A DNA stretch of 12,001 nt from an uncultured Collinsella sp. (lineage in GTDB: Bacteria; Actinomycetota; Coriobacteriia; Coriobacteriales; Coriobacteriaceae), in NCBI GenBank assembly GCA_902465105.1, contig CABQLM010000065.1:1-12001 (forward strand), given 5' to 3'. The notes under the pieces are model-generated. The model did no database searches. It was not told where the DNA came from and saw only the letters and a program-made list of their open reading frames with translations. The position numbers were made by a program, and so were the translations under genes. Within the stretch, counting starts at the first letter, position 1; each line of letters starts with the position of its first letter. Below, piece after piece: positions 6,626 to 12,001 of this stretch.

Positions 6626-7391
6626 AGGCAATGATGGGGGCGATGGCGCGGATGCAGGCATCGGCTGCCGTAAAGGTGGTGCTGTCGTCGCTGACGATAA
6701 AGATGATCTTGCCCTTGATGCCAAAGTCGCCGATCTCGCTAAAGAGCACGTAAGGCTCCTTATCAAAGCTCGAGATGGGAAGCACGGCCGCCTTGGTGGC
6801 GTCGGTGAGCTCATCTGCCAGTGCGTCGAGCGAGGCCCACTTGGACGTGTCCTTTACGGCAACGGGCACAGCCACGCGTCCAAAGGGCATCAAGTGCACG
6901 AGTGTGTTCTTGGAGATGTTGGAGTTGGGGACGATGATGGTTTGCCCGCAGGCGTCCTCGATGGTCGTATGGCGCCAGGTGATGTCCTGGACCACGCCCG
7001 ATACGCCACCGACCTCGATATTGTCGCCGGGCTTGATAATGCCCATAAAGGTCACCTGCATACCGCCGATAAGGTTTGAGAGCGTGTCTTGAAAGCCGAG
7101 CGAGATGGCGATGCCGCCGACGCCAAGAGCGGCGACGAGGGCGTTTGCGTTAATGCCAAAACAGTTGTCGAGGATAAAACTACCGCCGATCATCCAAATG
7201 ATGGCGCGCGCGATGTTGATGAAGATACTTGAGGAGGGGAGCGGATTGTCGTCGCGGTTGAGCAGGTGGTGCAGGGTCTTTGATGCGACCTTGGCGGCGA
7301 CGGCGGTGCCTATCGCCAAGATGCCAGCCCAGATGATGTTGTGGACCCATCGTTGCGCAAAGAAATGAAGAATCGGCTCAAACAATTCCAT
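6624..7391 (-). CDS. Small mechanosensitive ion channel, MscS family
   Basis: MscS-type channels open under membrane tension and release solutes during hypo-osmotic shock. From the ATG at 7391 the product has 255 residues. It has three membrane segments (about 16-36, 58-78 and the pore helix 82-115 with the Gly/Ala-rich GVGGIAISLGFQDTLSNLIGG). These are followed by the beta domain (about 116-168, IKPGDNIEVGGVSGVVQDI...IIVPNSNI) and a C-terminal alpha/beta domain. The size is typical of the short YkuT/MscS class. ATG 7391 has an AGGAGG 10 bases upstream and is chosen. The frame stays open to a TTG at 7544, adding 51 residues that start like a signal peptide (LTAALLAGVLAGAPAYA), but that TTG has no ribosome-binding site of its own. 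Which start is used is uncertain. The stop codon lies inside repeat copy 2. Confidence 0.88.
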   Translation of the reverse strand: MELFEPILHFFAQRWVHNIIWAGILAIGTAVAAKVASKTLHHLLNRDDNPLPSSSIFINIARAIIWMIGGSFILDNCFGINANALVAALGVGGIAISLGFQDTLSNLIGGMQVTFMGIIKPGDNIEVGGVSGVVQDITWRHTTIEDACGQTIIVPNSNISKNTLVHLMPFGRVAVPVAVKDTSKWASLDALADELTDATKAAVLPISSFDKEPYVLFSEIGDFGIKGKIIFIVSDDSTTFTAADACIRAIAPIIA

Positions 7392-7435
7392 GTAGGGAAA
7401 ACCTCCTAAAGATTCGTTCATCCATGATACCCACC

Positions 7436-7462
7436 AAAAAGCCCGTCCGATCACATCGGACG
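7436..7462 (-). terminator. Attenuator-like hairpin in the mscS leader
   Basis: On the - strand a perfect 8-bp stem CGTCCGAT/ATCGGACG with a GTG loop (7444-7462) is followed by GGC and five T (7436-7440). This resembles an intrinsic terminator, placed about 45 bases upstream of the chosen mscS-family start. If transcription begins further upstream, it could act as an attenuator. If translation instead starts at TTG 7544, the same bases are coding and the structure may be incidental. Confidence 0.45.
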
Positions 7463-7540
7463 CGCCGATAACTTGAGATGGAGTGGCCGCGGTGGCGTAA
7501 GCTGGGGCGCCGGCGAGCACGCCGGCAAGGAGTGCGGCGG

Positions 7541-7570
7541 TCAAGCAAGACGAGGAAGAGGTCTTCTCAT
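7541..7570 (-). other. Nine-codon upstream reading frame overlapping a signal-peptide-like frame
   Basis: ATG at 7570 has AAGGA (7578-7582) with 7-base spacing and encodes MRRPLPRLA before TGA at 7543-7541. That stop overlaps the TTG (7544-7542) of the frame leading into the channel gene, in the arrangement TTGA. Joined by a -1 shift, MRRPLPRLA plus LTAALLAGVLAGAPAYA would be a textbook signal peptide. It may be a broken start of the channel gene, a coupling leader, or a recoding site. Confidence 0.4.
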
Positions 7571-7633
7571 GGCAGTTTCCTTAGTTCTTAGCCAGTGGTC
7601 CCTGCTGACGCTGGATTATCGACATAATATGCG

Positions 7634-7673
7634 AAAACCGCCGCAAGGGTATCTGCCCCTTTGCGGCGGTTTT
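7634..7673. repeat. Palindromic repeat, copy 3 (diverged, with paired base changes)
   Basis: Arms AAAACCGCCGCAA (7634-7646) and TTGCGGCGGTTTT (7661-7673) are perfectly complementary over 13 bp, around GGGTATCTGCCCCT. Compared with copy 1, two A-T stem pairs are G-C here (7640 with 7667, 7643 with 7664), so both arms changed together. It lies 15 bases from copy 4, beyond the end of the ABC ATPase gene on the - strand. Confidence 0.85.
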
Positions 7674-7687
7674 GATGTTTGCGCAGA

Positions 7688-7730
7688 TAAAACCTACCAA
7701 AATAAACCTGTCCCTTTTTGGCAGGTTTTA
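7688..7730. repeat. Palindromic repeat, copy 4, overlapping the ABC ATPase stop codon
   Basis: Arms TAAAACCTACCAAAA (7688-7702) and TTTTGGCAGGTTTTA (7716-7730) pair with one mismatch (A7696 opposite C7722), which becomes a G-U pair in the - strand transcript. The centre keeps the family core CCTGTCCC. The ABC ATPase stop codon (7728-7730) is the last three bases of the right arm. The A- and T-rich feet make it a plausible terminator for the ABC transcript, backed up by copy 3 just beyond. Confidence 0.85.
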
Positions 7731-8522
7731 GCTCAGCAGCATGCGGTCGTTGGCGAGCTCGCCGCCCGAGACCTCCTCGAACTTCTGCAGCAGGTCGGCC
7801 ACGGTGAGCGACTTCTTCTCATCGCCCGCCACGTCGTAGATCACGTGACCTTCGTGCATCATGATCAGGCGGTTGCCCAGGCGGATGGCATCGTTCATGT
7901 TGTGCGTGACCATGAGCGTGGTCAGATGGTTCTCGTCGACGATCTCCTCGGTCAGGTTGAGCACCTTGGATGCCGTCTTGGGGTCGAGTGCTGCGGTGTG
8001 CTCGTCGAGCAGCAGCAGACGCGGCTTGGTGAGCGTGGCCATGAGCAGGGTGAGCGCCTGGCGCTGGCCGCCCGACAGCAGGCCGACCTTGGCGTTGAGG
8101 CGCGTGTCCAGACCAAGGTCCAGGCGCTTGAGCAGCTCAACGTACTCGTCCTTCTCGGCCTTGGTGACGCCCCACGAAAGACCGCGACGCTGGCCGCGAC
8201 GCTTGGCGAGAGCCAGGTTCTCGGCAATCTGCATGTCGGCTGCGGTGCCGCGCATGGGGTCCTGGAACACGCGGCCCAGGTACTTGGCGCGCTGCGACTC
8301 GCTTAGGCGCGAGATATCGGTGCCATCGAGCTCGATGACGCCCGAGTCGAGCGGGTAGACGCCGGCGATCATATTGAGCAGCGTGGACTTGCCGGCACCG
8401 TTGCCGCCGATCACGGTCACAAAGTCGCCGTCGTTGAGGGTGAGGTCGACGCCGGTGAGTGCGCGCTTCTCGGTGACGGTGCCCTTGTTAAAGGTCTTTT
8501 TGACGTGCGAGAGCTTAAGCAT
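7728..8522 (-). CDS. ABC importer ATP-binding protein (tryptophan/tyrosine-type family)
   Basis: This 264-residue ATPase powers the importer formed with the two genes upstream. Visible are Walker A GGNGAGKST (39-47), Q-loop Gln87, signature LSGGQ (149-153), Walker B LLLLD followed by catalytic Glu174 (DEHTAALDP), and H-loop His207. The DEHTAALDP wording is typical of the family annotated as putative tryptophan/tyrosine transport ATPases. The start at 8522 (MLKLSHVKKTF) has GGGAG 9 bases upstream and overlaps the permease stop by 8 bases, which indicates translational coupling. The longer frame would add residues with no family likeness, and ATG 8531 has poor spacing. The stop codon is embedded in repeat copy 4. 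Confidence 0.93.
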   Translation of the reverse strand: MLKLSHVKKTFNKGTVTEKRALTGVDLTLNDGDFVTVIGGNGAGKSTLLNMIAGVYPLDSGVIELDGTDISRLSESQRAKYLGRVFQDPMRGTAADMQIAENLALAKRRGQRRGLSWGVTKAEKDEYVELLKRLDLGLDTRLNAKVGLLSGGQRQALTLLMATLTKPRLLLLDEHTAALDPKTASKVLNLTEEIVDENHLTTLMVTHNMNDAIRLGNRLIMMHEGHVIYDVAGDEKKSLTVADLLQKFEEVSGGELANDRMLLS

Positions 8523-9438
8523 CTGCCTCATCTCCCTTCGCGTAGGAGCTGCGGAGCTTGTAGCGCTCCCAAACCACGGGCACGCACAGGGCCACAGCGA
8601 CAATTACAGCGGAGAGCAGCTTCATGTCGTTGGCGTCCATGCCCAGCTGCAGCACGATAGCGCGGATGAGGAAGTACACCACGGAGCCAAAGACCGCGGA
8701 GGCAAGACGGACGCTAAACTGCGTCAGGCCGCCGGGCAGCAGACGACCGAGCACCTCGCCAATGACGATGGCGGCAAGGCCGATGACGATGGCGCCGGTG
8801 CCCATGCCAATGTCGGCATACTTTTGACTCTGGCAGATGAGCGCACCCGAAAGGCCGATGAGGGCGTTGGAGAGCACGAGGGCGATCATCTTGGTGGAGT
8901 TGGTGTTGACGCCCAGGGCGCGGATCATGTACTCGTTGTTGCCGGTGGCGCGCAGTGCCGAGCCGATCTCGGTGCCAAAGAACCAGTACAGGATGGCGAC
9001 GATGGCCACGGCTAGCACAATACCCAGGATGATGGCGACGGTGGACTGCGGCAGGCCGGTCAAGTTGCTGACGGACGAGAAGATGGTGCCCTTGGCAAGA
9101 ATGGGCGTGTTGGACTTGCCCATGATGCGCAGGTTGATGGACCACAGGCTGATCTGCGTGAGAATTCCGGCGAGAATCGCGGGAATCTCAAAGACGGTGG
9201 TCAGAATGCCCGTGACGGCACCCGCGATGGCACCAGCGCACATGCCGGCCAAGACGGCGAGCAGCGGGTCGACGTTATTGTTGACGATGAGTACGGCGCA
9301 GACGCAGCCGCCGAGGGCAAAGCTGCCGTCGCAGGTCATATCGGGGATGTCGAGCAGGCGGAACGTGATAAACACGCCAAGCACCATAATGCCCCAGAGG
9401 ACGCCCTGCGAAACGGCGCCCTGCAATGCAATGAGCAT
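8515..9438 (-). CDS. ABC importer permease (branched-chain amino acid / TrpXYZ-like family)
   Basis: A 307-residue, strongly hydrophobic inner-membrane protein with about eight to nine predicted membrane segments. It belongs to the BPD_transp_2 (LivH/RbsC-like) permease superfamily. Family-like stretches are VLGVFITFRLLDIPDMTCDGSFALG near the N-terminus, ALRATGNNEYMIRALGVN (about 183-200, the ATPase-contacting EAA-like loop) and MIALVLSNALIGLSGAL. The ATG at 9438 has TAGGAGG at 8-base spacing. It overlaps the ATPase gene by 8 bases and follows the lipoprotein gene after a 205-base gap that holds a hairpin. The substrate is not provable from sequence; aromatic amino acid or a similar small solute is the family default. 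Confidence 0.92.
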   Translation of the reverse strand: MLIALQGAVSQGVLWGIMVLGVFITFRLLDIPDMTCDGSFALGGCVCAVLIVNNNVDPLLAVLAGMCAGAIAGAVTGILTTVFEIPAILAGILTQISLWSINLRIMGKSNTPILAKGTIFSSVSNLTGLPQSTVAIILGIVLAVAIVAILYWFFGTEIGSALRATGNNEYMIRALGVNTNSTKMIALVLSNALIGLSGALICQSQKYADIGMGTGAIVIGLAAIVIGEVLGRLLPGGLTQFSVRLASAVFGSVVYFLIRAIVLQLGMDANDMKLLSAVIVAVALCVPVVWERYKLRSSYAKGDEADA

Positions 9439-9543
9439 GCTTCATACCTCCTAGGATAGGGTGGACACGTGAGTCACCATGATAGCGGTAACAATGCATA
9501 ATAAGAGCTGCGGCCGGATGTTTTGTCTTATCCGTAACAAGCA

Positions 9544-9572
9544 GGGCGAACGCCGGTCTTTGGCGTTCGCCC
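9544..9572 (-). promoter_or_regulatory. Intercistronic hairpin between lipoprotein and permease genes
   Basis: A perfect 11-bp GC-rich stem, GGGCGAACGCC with GGCGTTCGCCC, encloses a 7-base loop; three further pairs (CAG/CTG) form across one bulged C. On the - strand it comes about 70 bases after the lipoprotein stop and is followed by TGCTTGTTA, not a proper U-run. It probably acts as a 3' stabiliser or partial terminator that lets the binding protein be made in excess over the membrane parts. The rest of the 9439-9643 gap shows only the permease ribosome-binding site. Confidence 0.65.
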
Positions 9573-9643
9573 CTGTGGCTCAGATATTGAATAGCACGGC
9601 AACGGTGCGAGCATGGGCCCTAGGCGCATCGCCGCACATGCCG

Positions 9644-10624
9644 CTACTCGTCCAGAGCGGAGAGGTCGATGCCCAGCGCCTCGGCCATCTCATCATTCTT
9701 AACGACGACCAGGTCCTTGCTCGAGAGGTGCTTAATCGGCATATCCTCGGGCTTGGCCTCACCCTTCAGAATCTTGACGGCCATCTCGCCCGCGGCGTAG
9801 CCCAGGTCCTCGTAGTTGATGGAGAGGGTAAACAGGCCGCCGGCCATGCACATGCCTTCCTCGCCGGTCACAAAGGGAAGCTTGTTCTCTTTGCAAATCT
9901 GACCGACCTGCGAAGCGCCCGCGGCGATGGTGTTGTCGGTGGGGGAGTAGAGCGCGTCGACCTTGCCCACGGCAGACTCGACGACGGACTGGATCTCGTT
10001 GGAGCTCGAGACGGTGAAGTCGGTGTACTCCAGTCCCAGCTTGTCGAGCTCCTTCTTGGCGGCCTTGATCTGGACGTCGGAGTTGGACTCGGCGGTGCAG
10101 TAGAGCAGGCCGACCTTCTTAACGTCGGGCAGGACCTTCTGCATCATCTCGAGCTGCTCGGCGACCGGGGTAAGGTCGGAGGCGCCGGTGACGTTGGTGC
10201 CGGGCTTGTCGTTGTCCTGGACCAGGCCCGAGGCGGCATAGTCGGTGATGGCGCAGCCCACGATGGGGATATCGGCGGTGGCGCCAGCGGCAGCCTGCGC
10301 GGCAGGCGTGGCGATGGCGTAGATCAGATTGACGTTGTCGCCCACGAACTTGTCGGCGATGGACTTACACGTGGACTGGTCGTTCTGGGCATTCTTCTGG
10401 TCGATCTTGACCTTGAGGCCGCTCTTCTTGATGGCCTTGACAAAGCCGTCGTTGGCGGCGTCGAGTGCGGAGTGCTCGGTGAGCTGCAGAACGCCGATGG
10501 TGTAGTCGGAACCGGCGGCAGCAGAGCCGGAACCAGAGTTGCCGCCGCATCCGGCGAGCGGAGCGAGCGCGAGCAGGCCGGCAGAGACCAGAAGGCTCCT
10601 GCGGCTGATGGTGATGTCGTTCAT
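9644..10624 (-). CDS. ABC importer substrate-binding lipoprotein (ABC_sub_bind / TrpX-like)
   Basis: The 326-residue product captures the substrate outside the membrane. The N-terminus MNDITISRRSLLVSAG has a twin-arginine-like SRRSLL (7-12), a hydrophobic stretch and the lipobox LAGC (23-26), so it should be lipidated at Cys26, possibly after Tat export. A Gly/Ser/Ala linker is followed by a two-lobed periplasmic-binding fold starting YTIGVLQLTEHSALD (about 41-55). The family resemblance is to ABC_sub_bind proteins of putative tryptophan/tyrosine importers. The start at 10624 is preceded by a G-rich GGGGGT at about 7-base spacing; the frame is open 18 codons further upstream but without support. 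It is the first gene of the importer, with a likely promoter upstream and the WYL regulator next to it. Confidence 0.93.
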   Translation of the reverse strand: MNDITISRRSLLVSAGLLALAPLAGCGGNSGSGSAAAGSDYTIGVLQLTEHSALDAANDGFVKAIKKSGLKVKIDQKNAQNDQSTCKSIADKFVGDNVNLIYAIATPAAQAAAGATADIPIVGCAITDYAASGLVQDNDKPGTNVTGASDLTPVAEQLEMMQKVLPDVKKVGLLYCTAESNSDVQIKAAKKELDKLGLEYTDFTVSSSNEIQSVVESAVGKVDALYSPTDNTIAAGASQVGQICKENKLPFVTGEEGMCMAGGLFTLSINYEDLGYAAGEMAVKILKGEAKPEDMPIKHLSSKDLVVVKNDEMAEALGIDLSALDE

Positions 10625-10661
10625 GTCTTTACCCCCAGTATAAAAAGGCTGGAAACACTGT

Positions 10662-10714
10662 ACTTGGACAAAGTGCAAGTGGAACTATAGTAGCGCTGAT
10701 GTCCAGTATTTCAA
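10662..10714 (-). promoter_or_regulatory. Putative promoter and operator of the ABC importer
   Basis: On the - strand a -35-like TTGAAA (10714-10709) is followed after 16 bases by TACTAT (10692-10687). Just downstream lies an inverted repeat, ACTTG-N9-CAAGT (10680-10662), in the place where a repressor would block transcription. The promoter match is moderate (5/6 and 4/6) and the operator arms are short. The adjacent WYL regulator is the natural candidate to bind, by inference only. Confidence 0.4.
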
Positions 10715-10780
10715 CATGCTGGCGCGTTTTTTAATAGGGAATTGCGCAGACATCGACAGGGACAAATAGCGGCTGTGGGC

Positions 10781-11566
10781 CTATTCGGCGGGGTCGAAAT
10801 CATTCCTTTCGATACCGGCAAACAGCTTCTTTCCATTGAGCAGGCGCGTGCAGACGTTTTGTATACGACCGATTTCTACGGTGCGCAGCGTGTCATCCGA
10901 GGTGTGGGCATCGCAGACCGTTCCCAATAAATACGAGATGCCGTCTCGCTGCCTGATGGCAAACGGTCGGACGGTCATTCGGGTCACCTCGGCTTTGCCG
11001 TTTGGCTGAGCGCTCGCTATATCAAAGCTGACGGTGGTTCCTTGGTCAATGGCCTGCTCGATCAATTCGCAGGTGTCGATGCAGTTGTCGGGCCGGCGCG
11101 GTGCGCGGGTGGGGCTATCACTGTCGTCTGACGACAGTTTGGGCACTTCAAGATAGTCGCGAATATCGGCGCTCGCCATGGCGACCAGGTGGCGCGCCAT
11201 ACGTTTCTTGGTCTCGATGGGCGTGGAACGGTTGCGCATGACCATGCCGTGGAGTCGCACGATTTCTTCGTCCGTGAGCGGTCGCGTAAGCAGGCGATAG
11301 CCCGCTCCGTGTTTGTACTCTATTTCGTATCCGGCGTGCCGAAGCGCGGAGATCGCGGTGTAGATGCTGCGACGTGCTGCCGAAATGGGCATGCGGGCGG
11401 GACTGTCAGGGTGAGCGAGGTGGTCGATTAGCTCATGGGAGCATATGGCCTTATCTTCGCCGGAATGCTCGCTGAGGATCTGCAGGACCCTGACGGCGCG
11501 GTAGGCCGCTATCGTGGCAGAACCCTTAAGCGTGGTCTCATAGTTGTCAACAGCTGCTTCGGACAT
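10781..11566 (-). CDS. WYL-domain transcriptional regulator
   Basis: A 261-residue DNA-binding protein. The N-terminal part (about 18-95) looks like a winged helix (RAVRVLQILSEHSGE..., RRSIYTAISALRHAGYEIEYKHGAGYRL). A middle helical link and a low-complexity SSDDSDSPTRAPRRP segment (145-159) follow. The C-terminal part (about 165-245) has the WYL-domain pattern RPFAIRQRDGISYLLG...RTVEIGRIQNV. The eponymous W is replaced (SYL at 211-213). WYL domains are thought to bind ligands or nucleic acid ends and to control the attached HTH. The start at 11566 has GGGAG about 7 bases upstream; a longer frame to 11671 lacks such a site. It lies 156 bases upstream of the ABC importer on the same strand without a clear terminator between, so it may regulate it. 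Confidence 0.85.
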   Translation of the reverse strand: MSEAAVDNYETTLKGSATIAAYRAVRVLQILSEHSGEDKAICSHELIDHLAHPDSPARMPISAARRSIYTAISALRHAGYEIEYKHGAGYRLLTRPLTDEEIVRLHGMVMRNRSTPIETKKRMARHLVAMASADIRDYLEVPKLSSDDSDSPTRAPRRPDNCIDTCELIEQAIDQGTTVSFDIASAQPNGKAEVTRMTVRPFAIRQRDGISYLLGTVCDAHTSDDTLRTVEIGRIQNVCTRLLNGKKLFAGIERNDFDPAE

Positions 11567-11743
11567 GTTCTCGCTCCCCTGTTCGTTGTTGGTCGATGGC
11601 GGCTCAGAGGCTAAGTCTTTGAGGGAGTCTGAGGTCTTTTGGCGACCTGGATGGCAGGTATGTTTCGGCAAGCGGTAGATGCGGTTTTCGACAGCATGCC
11701 TTGCCTGTCCAATTGCATGTCACGAGCTTGACGGACGCTGTTG

Positions 11744-11777
11744 AAAAAGCGCTCCTCGGTCGGTGCCGAGGAGCGCT
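11744..11777 (-). terminator. Rho-independent terminator of asnS
   Basis: A perfect 12-bp stem AGCGCTCCTCGG / CCGAGGAGCGCT (11748-11759 with 11766-11777) has a 6-base loop. On the - strand it is followed by a run of five T (11748-11744, the first closing the stem). It lies 40 bases after the asnS stop. It isolates asnS from the WYL gene, so the latter needs its own promoter in the roughly 177 bases that follow; no convincing hexamers were found there. Confidence 0.9.
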
Positions 11778-11816
11778 GAACAGTGCGGGTCGATGCGTTG
11801 GGTGGCGTTGCGGCGA

Positions 11817-12001
11817 TTAGAAGTCAGCGTTGCCCACGGTGCGCGGGTGCGGCAGGACGTCGCGGATATTGCCCACGCCGGTGAGGTACATCACCAAGCG
11901 CTCGAAGCCCAGACCGTAGCCGGCGTGCTTACAGGAACCGTAGCGGCGCAGGTCAAGGTAGTACTTGTACTGCTCGGGATTCATATCCAGGTCCTTGATG
12001 C
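11817..12001 (-). CDS. asnS: Asparagine-tRNA ligase, C-terminal end only (window edge)
   Basis: Sixty C-terminal residues are visible, from [21 protein letters not shown] to the end VGNADF. The block [28 protein letters not shown] is the class II synthetase motif 3 (GLGFERL, ATP-binding arginine) followed by the C-terminus typical of AsnRS; AspRS and LysRS end differently. The enzyme charges tRNA-Asn with asparagine in the cytoplasm. The 5' part continues beyond base 12001. A strong terminator follows. Confidence 0.93.
   Translation of the reverse strand, partial: IKDLDMNPEQYKYYLDLRRYGSCKHAGYGLGFERLVMYLTGVGNIRDVLPHPRTVGNADF

Noticed and set aside
9479..10690. A 403-codon + strand open frame over the lipoprotein gene
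   Set aside because: The translation is rich in repeated L/G/V/D residues typical of an antisense shadow of GC-rich coding DNA; the - strand lipoprotein has a clear signal sequence and family likeness.
10751..10770. GACAGGGACA near 10755, similar to the core of the palindromic repeats and close to the WYL gene stop
   Set aside because: No flanking AAACC/GGTTT arms and no palindrome are present, so it cannot be counted as a repeat copy; it may be a worn remnant or chance.
11701..11712. TTGCCTGTCC near 11701, resembling the repeat core
   Set aside because: No complementary arms are present around it.
1..12001. CRISPR array, prophage, insertion sequence or defence island
   Set aside because: No regularly spaced direct repeats, no transposase, integrase, phage structural or nuclease genes were seen; the window is core and ordinary accessory genes.

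Overview
The window reads as a chromosomal segment of a high-GC anaerobic actinobacterium of the class Coriobacteriia, most likely Collinsella or a close relative. This placement rests on GC-rich codon use, the gene order tuf / rpmG / tRNA-Trp / secE / nusG / rplK / rplA, and recalled resemblance of the accessory proteins to Coriobacteriia and Clostridia families. No database search was possible, so the genus is an inference.

Left part, + strand (1-3850): the 3' three quarters of tuf with its terminator; a promoter driving rpmG and a tRNA-Trp gene; then secE-nusG and rplK-rplA. This is the conserved translation / secretion / transcription-elongation cluster, and it closes with a strong hairpin after rplA. 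The rplK-rplA spacer is structured and holds a candidate translational operator in front of rplA.

Right part, - strand (3900-12001), read from right to left. First is the 3' end of asnS with its own terminator. Next comes a WYL-type regulator, followed by a three-gene ABC importer of the 'tryptophan/tyrosine-type' family: a lipoprotein with a Tat-like signal, a permease and an ATPase. Then comes a small mechanosensitive channel (MscS family) with an odd 5' leader. Last is a coupled pair: a 638-residue protein joining a ParB-like N-terminal region to a BMP/PnrA-type nucleoside-binding domain without a signal peptide, and a metallophosphoesterase whose start overlaps its stop codon.

Four copies of one palindromic repeat family (core CCTGTCCC / GGGACAGG) sit at or next to the stop codons of three of these - strand genes. 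They probably serve as, or have replaced, transcription terminators. Two copies differ by paired, compensating base changes in the stem.

The points most worth a second look are the repeat family, the ParB-like/BMP plus phosphoesterase couple (a possible cytoplasmic nucleoside-sensing pair of unknown role), the mscS leader with an apparent -1 frame break in a signal-peptide-like sequence followed by an attenuator-like hairpin, and the structured rplK-rplA spacer.
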